Assembly: GCA_002897115.2 (NCBI GenBank)
Contig: BCIH01000003.1
Span: 558,246-622,245, forward strand
Direction of reading: 5' to 3'
DNA from: Prototheca cutis
Taxonomy: Eukaryota > Chlorophyta > Trebouxiophyceae > Chlorellales > Chlorellaceae
Length of the DNA stretch: 64,000 bases
Below, one piece after another: positions 1-11,693 of this stretch. Position numbers and translations under genes: made by a program. The first letter of the stretch is position 1. Every line of letters begins with the position of its first letter. Below the pieces are notes generated by a model. The model made no database searches and was not told the origin of the DNA. It saw only the letters and a program-made list of their open reading frames with translations.

Positions 1-788
1 TCTCACCAGCAATCAGTAATAGCACCGCCGCATGCGAAATCAGGTGTACTATTCTCGACTCCGTAATGACTCGTACAGGCTGAAGGACCTGGTGCTGCGG
101 TGGATGCCGGTGGTGCACAACAAGGCCATCGAGGGCGANGCGCCAGAGACTGGCGACTCCCCTATCAAGACGGTCCTGCGTTCCAAGGGCTTTATGTGGG
201 TGGCCAATTCCCACACCACGGCCTACTACTGGTCCCATGCAGGCCAGTACTTTGAGATTCGCGACGAGGGAGAGTGGTGGGCCGCCGTCCCTGACGACAT
301 GTGGCCAGACGTGGAGGCACAGGTTGGACAGCGGGGTCGATGCGCAGTGAGCTGGCCAAGCCCATTTTCCACACGCGCCGGTATCATAACACCACTGCAC
401 GTGGTCCCCACCCGTCCATGCAGAGGAGCGTTATCCTGGCGGATTTCGACGGGGATTATGGCGACCGGCGGCAGGAAATTGTTTTTATTGGCGCTAATAT
501 GGACCAAGCTGCCATCTGCACCCAGCTGGATTCGGCGCTGTTGACTGATGAAGGTGGGGGCCATTCGCTGGCATTGACGGGAGGGGGGATGTGGTGGGGG
601 GGGGGATTGCTTGGCAGGGGAAATCGTTTCCTGGGAATGAATCCTTGGAGAGGGAAGGGAAAGAAAGTGCAAGCTCACGCTTTCACATCCCACGCTGGCA
701 TGCAGAGATGGAGGACTACAAGGCCAACTTCAGCGAGCCAGATCCCGAGCATGAGGACAAACGGGCCCGGGCTAGTGCCGAGGAGTGA
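1..788 (+). CDS. CobW/ZNG1-family GTP metallochaperone, C-terminal part (5' end outside window)
   Basis: Three exons are visible: about <85-322, 424-553 and 706-788, all with GT..AG borders and matching phase. The product carries the CobW C-terminal domain: SKGFMWVANSH, then YYWSHAGQYF, then GEWWAAVPDDMWP, then DRRQEIVFIG and a closing LDSALLTDEE. The joint 553/706 restores the family string LLTDEEMED. CobW/ZNG1 (formerly CBWD) proteins are G3E GTPases that deliver metal, usually zinc, to client proteins; the GTPase half with its P-loop lies left of the window. The tail after the domain is short, acidic and basic and ends at TGA 786-788. The first intron border on the left is not resolved, and one N lies at 140. 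Family assignment is firm; which paralogue it is cannot be told. Confidence 0.82.
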
Positions 789-1235
789 GCGAGCAGGGTA
801 ACTACTTGTCTTCAGCTGCCTGCCTGTCATCCGCCCACAATTCATTTCATCGGCCACCGAACGCATTCGATTCGATTCTGGCAAGCGTACCCAGTCGCTC
901 ACTGCGATTTGAAGGGTTCTGCTCATGTCACTGCTGGCGTCGTCAGTACTGACTGTTACAGCCAGAGGCAAGGCTTCCAGGGGACAAGAGCGGTGCAGCG
1001 GTGTCAGGGATCAGACGTGCACCGCATTCGAGTTCAAATGGCAACTATTCCTACAATGATCAAGCACAAAGGCTGTGTCATGTCCGAGCGTACTGGCGCG
1101 CGGGCAGTAGGCCCCACAGGCTCTCGGCGCATTGCTCTCCGCAGTCTTGTTTTGAGGGGGGTTCAGCAGCAGCCACTGCCTGCAGCCATGACACTGGTTT
1201 TGAAAATAAGACACACAGCACCCGTTCCACAATGC
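789..1235. other. Intergenic, convergent 3' flanks
   Basis: Space between the stop codons of the ZNG1-type gene (+) and ERMP1-like gene (-). No coding pattern or RNA gene was recognised. It should hold both 3' UTRs; TGTAA, the usual green-algal polyadenylation signal, occurs at about 1278, just inside the neighbouring coding exon. Confidence 0.5.
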
Positions 1236-4200
1236 CTATGCCTGCTGGAAGCGCAGGCCCCACTCTGCCTGGTACGTTGTAAACATGACCGGGGACGTCC
1301 AGTCTGGCAGCAACTTCCTCATGGCTTCCAGCGCGGGCGTGGAGTCCAGATACGACACGTGGACACGCAGCGCCAGCTCAACACCCAGCGGCGCGTCCAG
1401 CCACCACTGCCAGCTTTCGGTGCCATGGCCCGAGGAGTAGCGGGACAGGTGTGCGTCGCCGCCGCCCGGCGCAGGCACGGGGTCCAACACTTTGGTCAGA
1501 GACCACGCGGCCAGCGGGCCCGTGACGTTGACCACGCCAAAGGCGCCTGTTCCCGTGAACAGTTCCAGCTCCCACCGCACCAGCGCTGGGTCCCCAGGTG
1601 CAGGGCCATAGCCCACGGTACGAAGCGTCGGAATGTACGGCAGGGTGCCCTGCTCCTCGCCGCCCGCAGGAACCGTAACTCCATGCATCAGTCGGCTCAG
1701 CGGATATAGCGACTGTGTTTGTTGTCAGGAGTATGTTTGGTGGTGGTGGTGTTGCGAGGGTGTCTGTGTGTGCATCCAAGTGCAGCCCTGCTACTAGAAA
1801 TCACCTCAACACTCAACAAAACAATCCCACCTGCCAGTAGGGTTCGTGGTGGGGCGTGACACGAGCGCGCATGTCTGGCGGCAACGCAGCAGCTGCCGGG
1901 AAGCCGTCCATGCCAGCGACGGCCCACTCGGTGAGCACCACCGCGTCATCCTGGAGACTGTGGACCTGCTGCACCACGAGGCGCTTGGGCGCGCGGGGGG
2001 TGTAGGGCACACCCTCGTAGGCCGCGGTGGCTGCGCCGGCCGCCGCCACGCAGATGGCAAACAGGACCAGCACGCCAAACCGCCTCGGTCGACGCAGTGC
2101 AAAGGCCAGGTGCGCAGTGAGCGTGCCCAGGGACAGGTACACCGCTGATCCCGTCACAAAGCCCACCGCGGCATCACCCAGGACCAGGCCCAACAGGCCG
2201 GGAATACCCCCGGCCAGACCAACCTTTTCCGCGACATGCACCATCGCCGTGATGCCCACCGGCATCGTCACTGGACATAGCAGTAGAATTGGTTTGGGGG
2301 CTTTTTATGCATGTATGTGCGTTGTGTGTGTGTGCGCGCGCGTGCACGCGTGTGTGCACATGTGTGCGTGTGTGTGTGTAGGAAGGAAATTTCTGCAACC
2401 AAGTGCCTCGATGGGAACCCCCATCGCACCCCCCACTCCCCCTCTCAAAAAAACCACTGGTGCACGCGCGAACCAAACAACCCCTGGCATTGGAACAACA
2501 GAAAACAGACAGCGACCCACGCACCAACGACNGGCAGCGTTGCCAGGAGTGCAGAGCAGGCGATGCCNAGGGTGCCCGGAATCANAGCCAGGACGACCGC
2601 CGCAGCCAGCGCGGCAGTAGCCCAAAACGCATAGAGGTAACCCATGAAGATCCCCGCCCGGGCCAGCCCCGCAGCCAGCGCGGCAAAGGCCAGGGCCGCG
2701 CCCAGAGATCGGCGCACGGCGGCGTCCTGAGGCCGGTGCTCCGGGGGAAGGTACGGCATGAGCAGTCCTACCAATCCTGCNGGNACAAAGATGGCGTACG
2801 TAACAGCGTACCGTCCGTACCAGACGAGCGGCGAGCCCGTGCCGGCGGCTCGCAGCGCGCCCAGCGCAGCGGGCACAGCATGGGCCAGCAAAACGGAAAG
2901 CACGGCACGCAGCCCGTCGACAGCTGCGCCACGCAGCGTGAAGGACCGCAGCTTTGCCGGCAGGGTGTGCGGCATGAAACTGGCCGTCAGCGCCAGTGCT
3001 AGCAGAGCCGCCAGGGGGGCCTGGTGCAATATGCGGGCGGTGGTATACGAATACACCACCATCTTTAGCCCTGCAAGGTCAAAGGCCACGTAGCCGCCGC
3101 CGTGGGACTCTGGCGGCGGCAGGTCACCCTGCGCCAGCAACCGTCCAAACTCCAGCACCGCCGCCAGCGTGTTTTCGCCCATCGACTGTGGCATTGCGAC
3201 GTGGAGATGGGTTGGAACCACCTGCCACCATTGCACCGTGACCACCACAGCCCACGACCACCACCCTCCCTCCAAGATAAACTTCCCCCCAAAAAGGCAC
3301 AGACCTGGAGAGTCCCTCGCCGGATACGCTCGGCAATGTCTTGATTGGTGTGGTAGGCCAGGCCGTCAAACACCTGGGCGACGTCGATGCCAGGCAGGCT
3401 GCCCGCCCGGCGGTAGGCCAGCAGGCGGTAGTCTGTGTCCGCGGGGATCAATCCCAGGTCGAAAAAGTCCTGGAAAATGGTGTTGCCCCGAGGGTGCGGC
3501 GCGACGCGGGCATACGCGGGCAGCGTCCAGTCTTGCGTGCTCTGGAACAGCACATCGGGGCCCCAGTTCCCCGTGGATTCGAGGTTCACAAACGCGCCCA
3601 GCCCCGCGGCATGGGCGCTGCGGTGCATAAACCCGTGTGCACCCTGCATCAGCGTCTCCTCCGCGCCGTTGAGGAGCAGGGTGAGTGGGGTCTGCAGTGC
3701 CACCGACGGGTCTGCAATCGCCAATCGTCCCAGTTCCAGGATGACGCCCACGCAGCCGGCTGCGTCCGAGGCGCCCACGCTGCCAAAGGCACTGTCGTAG
3801 TGACTGTTCACCAGCACCCCAGGGATGCCGCTCAGCCCAACAGGTGTGATCTTCAGAATCACATTGCTCACGTTGCCGTATGCATTCCCAAAACTGTGTC
3901 CAAAGGCCGACAGGTTCATCGAACCGCTGACCTGTGTTGGTGTTGCTAGTGTCAGTTGGGATTCTGTAGAGTTGGGGCTTGAAACGTGCACTTGCAGTTC
4001 CAGGGACCAGATGAATTGCCGGGTCCTCCCCTCCTCGCATGCAACACACAAAAATAAAGGACCTGTTCGACAAAGGGCTCGACCAGGAGGTCAGGCCGCG
4101 TCCTGGCTGCCAGGTCAGCGAGTTCCTTGGCCACAGAGTACAGATATTCTGTGGCTTTGTCCAGCCCCTTGGTTGTCATCTGGCGGTGAAAAGCCGGCGG

Positions 4201-4648
4201 GGGGGTCCGTTGAGCGACGGCCGGCTCGCACACACCCCAACACAAAGACCTGGAAGGACGCACCACCACTGCGCACCTGTCGGTGGCCAATCGTCTTGCT
4301 CAGGTATTCCACGTGCTGCATGGCCCTGGCCTCGGAGAAGAGTGTGGGTGGGGCATCGGCGGGCAGCGCCACCGGGATCCTGTAGAATGCCCATGCATTG
4401 ATGCACACCTGCAAGTGCACCAGGGCTCGTCACAGGAGGATACCTCATAATGATGGCGCATTTAGGATCCAGTGAAAGTTCAAGTCATGCCAGTCAGCGT
4501 CGTTGGACACTCTAACCCAAGGGCGCACCATGACAGTGAACATTGCCAACAGCCAGCCAAACAGTGACTGGGCCTTGTGGGCCGGCGGGGGGCGTGCAGC
4601 CTTGCTGGAAGCCCCATTGGCCACATCGACCGTCTCTGTCGGTGGCAT
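1236..4648 (-). CDS. ERMP1: ER metallopeptidase 1-like protein (M28B family, FXNA/ERMP1)
   Basis: Seven exons on the minus strand: 4648-4529, 4408-4277, 4179-4063, 3931-3305, 3185-2525, 2270-1831, 1712-1236. All phases match and give about 857 residues, the usual ERMP1 size. Residues about 28-52 form an N-terminal membrane anchor, and the second half holds many hydrophobic segments, fitting an ER protein with a lumenal peptidase domain. M28 zinc/catalytic residues are visible: His167 in NSHYD, Asp179 in GASD, Glu214-Glu215 in NGAEE, Glu241 in NLEST, and a late His in YHTNQD. M28 enzymes are di-zinc aminopeptidase-like; ERMP1 is thought to process secretory proteins. Several N bases fall in the membrane region (2532-2785). 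The start is ATG 4648, the first ATG before the anchor. The intron at 2524-2271 carries a GT/GC-rich alternating repeat. Activity is inferred from conserved residues. Confidence 0.88.
2310..2381. repeat. Alternating GT/GC purine-pyrimidine tract
   Basis: Imperfect run of GT, GC and AC dinucleotides inside the ERMP1-like intron 2524-2271. Alternating purine-pyrimidine DNA of this kind can adopt Z-form. Confidence 0.8.
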
Positions 4649-5101
4649 GTCACATGCGCGTGGATGCAGGGAGGTTGAGCCGAGCTCAGGAGCGCCCCTT
4701 AACCCAGAGGCACCGCACGTCGGACGCGCGTTTGGGCTCCGCCAGCTCCTGCACCCTGACCTTCCAAATTCAATTCTCTACGACATATGCCCTATGGGAT
4801 TGCATTTTGCAGATTGGATCGTCGCGGGTGGGGGATGCGATGCCCCGTGGATTGATTGGCGAACCCAGATCGGTTTGATTGGCTCCTCGTCATCTCATCA
4901 TCCTTGGTCGGCCCACCAGTTGGTGGCCATCAACCGGAGGGAGCTTCCATTGTCGCAAAGGTCCCCTCCATGTCCCCTTTGTTTCACGTCCTCTTCACAT
5001 GCGCACTGGATTGCAAAGCATTGGAATGTCATGGTGGCAAGCTACAGCTCATGGCGATTTATTCGAAGGACACAGGAGGAGGGGCACCTGCACCTCCCAA
5101 T
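4649..5101. other. Intergenic between gluconokinase 3' end and ERMP1-like start
   Basis: 453 bp without a recognisable gene; by position it holds the ERMP1-like promoter and the gluconokinase 3' UTR. No clear TATA box was found. Confidence 0.45.
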
Positions 5102-6189
5102 TCATTGAGATGCAGGTATGAGTCCGTCCTTGTCAAGGCGCTCTAGAATCATGCCGGCCATGGCATCAACAGAGGGGTATGGGTCTCCATGCACGTGCAT
5201 GTACCAGTCGTCCTCACTGTACTGGAGAGTGGCTAGCTGGGACGCAAGCAGCGTGGCCGGCATGAAATGGTTCTTCTGCCGGTGGCGCTCGGCGACCCGT
5301 GCCGCCAGCACGTCAGCGCCTGGGTCAAGCAGCACAAACAGCACAGGGTCGGCCGAGCCCTGCAGGCCAGTGCTGATGCGCTGGCGGTACGCTGGCTTCA
5401 GGCTGGAGCATGCGACCACGATACATGGCCTCCTGCGGGGTGGAAAGTGGGAGCGTGCTGTTGGGCAAGCCAAGGAGTTCAGCCGCCATGCCTTCTCTTT
5501 GGAGTCGTTTTCTGAGACAATTCAAAAATCTCCCAATCAGTACCTCAAAAAAAGGATTCTTCAGACATGCAGATAAGATCACTCACTCTTTGAGCTTGGC
5601 CTGTGCAGCGTCAGTGAGACTGTCCAGCCAGGGCCACCGGTCTTCGTCTGTGAGTGGAATGCCCCCCATCATCTTCTCTGCAGAGGGGTGCACCGCAGTT
5701 TTATGAGGCGTGAGGGTTTGTATTGAATGAAGGTGCACGCCTCAGTCGTTCTTGTCGCTGCCAGTATACAGGATCTGCTGCNCAAGCCAGGTTCTCCAGG
5801 ACGCCACCGCCACACCCCAACCCACCCCGATTGCTGTCTGGGTGATAGTCATCCCCTTCGAGAAAGCTGCAATGCAGTCTCTGAGCCAATTTTACGCCCA
5901 AGGAGCTGAGCGGGCGTGTGGTGAGGTTGGTGGGATTGGCGAGATATCGGCAGCCGCCCCCACATGGAGGGAGGATCTTTAACCCACATNGGGNCCGGCT
6001 CACATCGTGCAATCCCGGGCCCACCCACCTTTTGCCGCAGCCCGAAACGCCACATAAAACAAGGGCAGGTTTAGGTGTCGCAGATGAGTGGGTTCGTACC
6101 GCCCTCATTTGCACTGAACACCTCCGTTCGACCCGTTGGAGTGGCGCAACCGGTGAGCCCTGAGGACCGGCCGGGCTCCCCACGCGCAT
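5102..6189 (-). CDS. Gluconokinase (GntK type)
   Basis: Four minus-strand exons: 6189-6029, 5905-5826, 5677-5587, 5432-5102; phases match, giving about 220 residues. The first joint rebuilds the Walker A loop GVSGCGKSSLG (residues about 47-57). Next come the gluconate-binding FLEGDDYHPDSNREKM, the family signature GGIPLTDEDRWPWL, then IVVACSSLKPAYR and a C-terminal HFMPATLLASQL segment, in the order seen in GntK enzymes. The enzyme phosphorylates D-gluconate to 6-phosphogluconate, feeding the pentose phosphate pathway. Two in-frame ATGs exist (6189 and 6108); the second begins closer to where most family members start, and the extra 27 residues could be a targeting sequence. N bases at 5782 and 5990-5994 lie in introns. 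Confidence 0.9.
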
Positions 6190-6293
6190 CGCATTCCCCG
6201 TCGGTCAGCTGCAGGGATTTTCAACCAACTGCAAAAAAACTCAACCAACTGTACTTGCAAAGTGATTGTCTAGCAGGCTCCTGTTCCAATCTG
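6190..6293. promoter_or_regulatory. Gluconokinase upstream region, cut short by repeat copy 1
   Basis: The left end of a Fanzor-like repeat begins only about 105 bp upstream of the longer gluconokinase start, so proximal promoter elements must be here or inside the element. No TATA box seen. Inference from position only. Confidence 0.3.
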
Positions 6294-6908
6294 TACATTG
6301 CGGCAGGAAATGATGAAACCTTGTCGAGATTCGTCGACTCCCACCTGCACAGCAAGGGCATGTTTTTCAAACAAATTGCCTGTTGGACCGCATTCCGCGG
6401 CTGCATCGCTCAGAGGATGGATTGGGTTCCTTCTTGGCACCAAGGCNCAGGTCGNNCCCAACNCANNCCNGNACNGCAGGNAGCAGNCACCCANNGTGGT
6501 GTGCNANGGGNTGCTGCNCTGCACCAACGAGNAGTGCNNNCCCCNAAANGGCGAGCATCGTCTCTGGANCNGAGACTTGATGGCGTGTCTGAACATGAGG
6601 CACATCGTGCAGAGCCTGCGGAAGGCAGGCCAGCGGCCTCTGCGCTTCCAGCGCCCAGCGCCAATGAACATCCATCCATCCATCCTGGGGGGTATAGCCT
6701 TCCCAACTGGGGGTGGGAACCCCCGGGGCTCTTTCCCGCCCCCGGAAAGGGAAAGCAGCCCCGGAGGTGGTCCATCATTGAGGTGGTCCACCTTCCTATT
6801 GCCCTGTGGGGGGTGACAATTCACAGCCATCAGTGATGCCCAGCAACCCCCGGGGTGATGTGACGCAGTTGCTGGCTGAGCTGGTTGCATTGTTTTGGCC
6901 CTGCATGG
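6294..6908 (+). mobile_element. Fanzor/TnpB-like decayed element, copy 1
   Basis: About 615-bp element, same sense as copies 3 and 4. The left end reads TACATTGCGGCAGGAAATGA; the right end reads CCCTGCATGG. It contains a decayed reading frame with DSHLHSKGM, then a region damaged by about 25 N bases (6447-6570), then RDLMACLNMRHIV and TGQRPLRF, and a non-coding tail with strong hairpins (about 6695-6765). No start codon or complete nuclease is present. It fills the space between gluconokinase (5' end) and PCF11 (3' end). Confidence 0.75.
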
Positions 6909-7102
6909 CACCCCGATGCGTGACCAACTTGACTCACTCTCCCTGGTTTGCTGACCTGGCATGAGCCTTGCTTGGCATGTCTGACATGCTGCTCCAGACA
7001 CTCAAGATCACAGTGAGCCAGAGCGGAGTCAGACCAAGGACCGCATGATTTCCAGCCACAGGCACTCTTGCAAAACCCAGCCGAGAGGATGCATCACTGT
7101 GA
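6909..7102. other. Short intergenic stretch after repeat copy 1
   Basis: 194 bp between the element and the PCF11 stop; presumably PCF11 3' UTR. Nothing else seen. Confidence 0.4.
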
Positions 7103-10100
7103 TCACGCATCTGCAGCGGGGTTCTCCAGCTTGACGCGCTTCATGCTCGGCGAGAGCATTGTGGTCTCTTCTCCCTCGGCCTCCAGGTCACGCTTTACCG
7201 CGGCGTGCGCCGGCTCATCGACCACTGCAACAGGAGCTGAATCCTCGGCAGGAATGCTCTGCGCGGGCTCCTCCCCCGCCATCTTCTCGTCAACTTCTCC
7301 CATGGCCTTGCCGTTCTTGCCGTCGGCTGCAAAACTGGCGTCACCCGGCGCAGACAGGGCCGGCGGCACCATGCCGGCCTGGCCCAGCGAGCTTGCCAGC
7401 ACAATAGACCCCGGCGCCACGCCATACCTGCGTGTGGTGGGTGGAACGGGGATTGTGGCTCGCCAATTTCCCAACGAGCGCCCCAACTCCAGTCCCCAGA
7501 CCGCCATGCTCGCGTGAGGGTGTACACGCAACGCTGCAGACATGCACCCNCCCGCCCGCCCGGCCAGCCGACAAGAAAAGCAAAACACTGACGTACTTGC
7601 GTGCTTCGTCGCCCTCCAGGCGCACGGCCCCGATGTACCGCCACTCCTGCCGGGCCTCGTCCCAGGCCTGCTCCAGGGCCTCTCCCGACAGCGCACAGCT
7701 CGTCTGGTCTTCGTCCACGGGAACGCTGGGCTCCTCGGCCGGCGTGCCGTCAGTGCCGTCGGCCGCGCCGCCATCCACAACAGTGAGGTCCACCGCGCCG
7801 TCGTCGCCGCCGGCATCTGCGCCGGCCGCCGGGGCCGCGGGCCCCGCCGCAGTGGCCAGCCAGGCGTCTGGCTCCACGTACCACAGCCGCGACATGCGCA
7901 GACTCGAGCCGCCACGGGCCGCGCGNCGAAGAAATAGCACATCCAGGAACGCCGACTTGGTGGCCGCCGTGGAGGACAACAGCCTCTGAACCGCACCGGG
8001 GTTGTCCCTCTGCAGCGCGGGGCGAGCATGTGTGTGTGCTGTGAGCGAACGCTGGGTTGTGTGCTGTCGTGCAAAGATGCTGGTAGAGTGCCCGAGTTGG
8101 AGTGGGGTTGAGTGGAAGGGTGGGGGGCAAGCTGGCCAGAAGGACCCATGCNCTGACATAAAATCCTGGCTGAGGCCGAACTGCCCTTTGGAAACTGCTG
8201 CAGCCTTGTTCCTTCACGTGGCATTGCATTTGCACCTGCTGCTACTGCAGGCCCATGCGCTGGGTATTTGAAGGGGTTCACCCCTGCTTCCCCGAGCTGG
8301 CGCCTTCCCATTGAGGTGGCTGCCTGCCCTGCTGGCCACCCCCCCGCTGGCACCCATGTCCGTGATCAGGTGCAGCTGCCATACGTCGCCCGACAACACC
8401 AGCCCCACTGGCGCAAACCCCCATGTGTTGCCACGCCTGGGAGGCCACGTGTGAGGGGAGCCCTTCTTTCCAGGACGCCACAACTTTGCTTGGCAGACAG
8501 CAGTCGCAGCGTGTTTCCGTTCAACATGGGATGAAGAGGCCCATCCAATGGCCAAGACCCAGGGGGACCCCTGCCGATCTCGGTCGCTTGCTCCGGGCAT
8601 CGCACACGCCAAATCCCCACAGGAGTGACAAGCACGTGCAGCTGTGCCCACGGCAGCAGGTCGGCCTCCCACAAGGCCAAAGGCCCTGCCAACCCTTCCA
8701 AGGGCTGGCCCCCTCCCCCAACCGCCACCGCATGCAACTGGGCACATCTCTGCCGCCACCAACAGCCCCGGACAGAGAAAAAAAATAATTCCAAGACATC
8801 CAACTTCCAACGAGGCCACCGCCGTCCACAGTACACGCACGCACCTTGACAATCTCTGGGGATAGGTCCGTGGTTGGAGGGTATTGCTGGCCGGCCGCTC
8901 CTCCAGCGCCGCCCGCTTGCCCCGCTCCTCCAAGGCCGCTCAAGACTCCCGAGGCCAGCAGTGATGACAGCAGGTCGGGCAGGGCCACGGCCGGTGCTCC
9001 TGCCGTGGGCACCTTGGCCGGCGACGGGTCGCGTCGCCGTACGGGATGGCACATGCCCGGCGGCGGGGTGGGCAGCCGGCCCTCGGCACCCGACTCGACC
9101 GCAGACGCAGCCACCACTCGCGGCGCCTCGACCGGCGCCGGGGACGGCGTCCTGTGGGAGGCCGCCTGCGAGCCAATGTACCGGTGTCCGTAGCCATGCC
9201 GTCCGTGCGCAGTCTGCGGCTGTTCATACGCCGATGCCGTGCCATAGGTCGTCGCTCGTGCCGGTTCGTGCGCATACCCGGCCGTCCCCCCGGCCCGGTC
9301 GTCGTGGTGGTACTGCTGGTACCGCGAGTAGTCAGCACCGCGATACGCGGTGTCATACCCNGGTGCGTCCCAGTACCCCGGCGCCTGGGCTGCAGGCTCG
9401 GCCCGGCCATAGTCGAGCCATGCGCGGTCGGCCGGCTCGCTGTAGCCACCATACCCTCCACCGCCGCCAGAGTACCCGGCCCAGGACTCGCCACCAGCGT
9501 AGGGAGCACGGCCGTACTCGTCGGATCCCCCGCCATACCCCGTGCCGTAAGACACAGTCGCGGGCTCTGGCGCGCCGTGATACTGCGGCGCTGGGTACTG
9601 CGAGCCGCCCGAGTACTGTGCTGGGCCATGCATCACGGCTCTCACTGCGGCCACGGTCTCTGGCGCAAACACACCCTCCCAAGTGGCGGCAAGCTTGCCG
9701 AGTGCCGAGCGTGAGATGCCTGCGTTCCATGACGCCTCAAATACCCCCGGGAGCAAAGGTGCAAAGTGTGCCTTGTACGGCTCCCCCACCATCTTGGCTA
9801 TCGAGTCCAGGAGGTAGAGAGCAGGCAAACGCATGCCAGGTGGCGCCTGAGGGGTTGGGGCCAGTTCGGACAACATACACGGTGGTACGTCTTCTCATCG
9901 CTGCACAGTGATGCAGGCAGTCTCATGCATGGCACCGTTAATGACCAAACCTCACCAGAGTTGGCCTCCCTCACCGTGAAGATGCGTTCGATGATGACGT
10001 CCGCCACGCCGGGCACGGCCTGAGGCCGGTTCTGGGCAGCATCCCGCGCAATTTCAGTCAGGGCGACAATGTTGCGCTTCTCGGGGGTGGTCAGATCCGC

Positions 10101-10145
10101 CACAAACCCACGAAACTCGGCCACGAAGCCCTGCGTAGGATCCAT
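7103..10145 (-). CDS. PCF11: Pcf11-like pre-mRNA cleavage complex II protein
   Basis: Four minus-strand exons: 10145-9975, 9846-8845, 8009-7597, 7427-7103, phases matching, about 636 residues. The N-terminus is a CTD-interacting domain: EFRGFVADLTTPEKRNIVAL, then APPGMRLPALYLLDSIAKMV after the first joint. A long low-complexity Gly/Tyr/Ala/Pro middle follows. The C-terminus has a MSRLWYVEPDAWL segment and CALSGEALEQAWDEARQEW, matching the Pcf11 C-terminal zinc-binding region (RxWY...dW; C.x.GE.fe..wde..eeW). Pcf11 binds the RNA polymerase II CTD and drives 3' end cleavage and termination. The first zinc-finger region expected before MSRLWY is poorly preserved or lies unrecognised in the 835-nt intron 8844-8010. 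The start ATG 10145 directly precedes the CID; an upstream exon is possible. Confidence 0.85.
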
Positions 10146-11052
10146 CCCGGGCACGGCCTCCCGAGCTGCCTCCGTCACGGAAGCGTCGCAGCAGCTCCCG
10201 CGGCGCTGTCACGTTCTCCGAGCTCCGTCCCCAGAATACAGGCAAGAAACGGGCAGCGGTATTCCGCAGCACCAACGCGTCTGAGCACCACGGGTTGAGA
10301 CACGGTTGGCTTGATGGCCTTGCTGAGCACACAGCAGCAGGCGTGCTGTCAAAATCTCATGGTGCAAGGCCAATATTAATGGAAGGTACAGTAATGCTAC
10401 GGAGCTTGGGGAAAGAAATGACGNGCCTAGAGACCTCCTCCCGTTCATCATGCGTGGTCGGGCGGATGTTGGGCAGATCGGGGGCGGTGACCAGGGAAGG
10501 TGGTTAGTGTTCCATGGATGCCCTGCATGAACGTGCAGGAAGGCNCATGTCCGACTTCCCTGGATACTCACAACGTGCAGTTGCACACACACACTGAACA
10601 GACATGCCTCACAAGGTGTGATGACAAGAGGATATCTTGGTATTGGTGTAGCGAGTTAGGGATGATTGGGGTGAGCATGCCTGAGATGCTACGAACGACA
10701 GCCACCAAAACAAAGGCAGGCAACTGACCCGCCACGTCTCAAGCCTCCGAAGATTCCACATGACAGACCTTCCCAATTGATGCTTGTCCCCCAACCTGGA
10801 TGAGCGGGCTGATAAGTGTCCTTGACGCAACGTACTGATTGCAGCTGGTGGTGTGCCTCTCGGGTCAAGCAAGGAAACAGTGCTCCCGCATGGCCACCCG
10901 CCTTGTCTCTTCCATGCTGCAGATTGGACACAAAGCTTCCTCATACATGATATTGCCGATCAAGTGCCCGTTTTCCTGGACAAAACCGATTGGCAGCCCT
11001 ATGACAACCCACAAGAAATGTGGCGTCCAATTGCAAGTCCAACAGTGCATAT
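10146..11052. other. Intergenic upstream of PCF11
   Basis: About 900 bp with no gene I can support. It should contain the PCF11 promoter. A minus-strand reading at about 10865-11050 shows a short Cys motif (EALCPICSMEET) but no convincing gene around it; N bases occur at 10424 and 10545. Confidence 0.4.
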
Positions 11053-11649
11053 TACCATGCAGGGCAAGANTAATGCAACCAGCTCAGCAACAGCATCACA
11101 TCACCCCGGGGGTCACTGGGCATCACTGATGGCTGCAAATTTTCACTCTGCAGGGCAATAGGAAGGTGGATGACCATCTTAATGATGGACCACCTCCGGG
11201 GCTGTTTTTCCTTTCCGGGGGAGGGACGGAGCCCCCAGGATGCAAAACCCCTGTTTGGAAGGCTATGATCTCCCAGGATGGATGGATGTTCATCAGCACT
11301 GCGGTGCTGGAAGCGCCGAGGCCGCTCGCCGGTCTTCCGCAGGGGACCTGCCCGATGTGCCTCATGTTCAGACATGCCATCAAGTCTCTGTTCCAGAGAT
11401 AATGCTTGCCATTCGGGGGCTGGCACTCCTCGTTGGCGCAGCGCAGCAGTCCGTGGCACACCACCTCGGGCGTCTGCTTCCTGCATGACCTGTCCTGCTG
11501 CCAAGAAGGAAGGAACCCAACCCATCCTCTGAGCGACACGGCAATGGAATGCGGCCCAACAGGCATTTTGTTTGGGAGGTATGCCCTTGCTGTGCAGGTG
11601 GGAGTCGATGAATNTCGACAAGGTTTCATCATTTCCTGCCGTTACTGTA
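11053..11649 (-). mobile_element. Fanzor/TnpB-like decayed element, copy 2
   Basis: About 597-bp copy reading on the minus strand. Its left end lies at 11649 and its right end, with TACCATGCAGGGCAAGA at 11053, points away from ARPC1. The frame shows DSHLHSKG, then after a one-base shift SCRKQTPEVVCHGLL, CANEECQPPNGK and LWNRDLMACLNMRHI, ending in the conserved tail. N bases at 11070 and 11614. It starts only 45 bp beyond the ARPC1 stop codon. Confidence 0.78.
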
Positions 11650-11693
11650 GAGAGCATCCGAGCACACCACACAGCAAGCAGGCCATCAAGCAT

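Noticed and set aside
6294..6908. Element copies considered as protein-coding host genes
   Set aside because: Frame shifts differ between copies, no start codon, and the four copies share ends with inverted repeats.
8214..8840. Long open frames inside the PCF11 intron
   Set aside because: All three minus-strand frames are open for long stretches because of GC content; none shows the missing Pcf11 finger, and the flanking exons join in phase without them.
10865..11050. Minus-strand reading with a CPIC-type cysteine motif, possible RING fragment
   Set aside because: Only one Cys pair, no continuation in any frame with splice sites, and it runs into the repeat border; likely chance.
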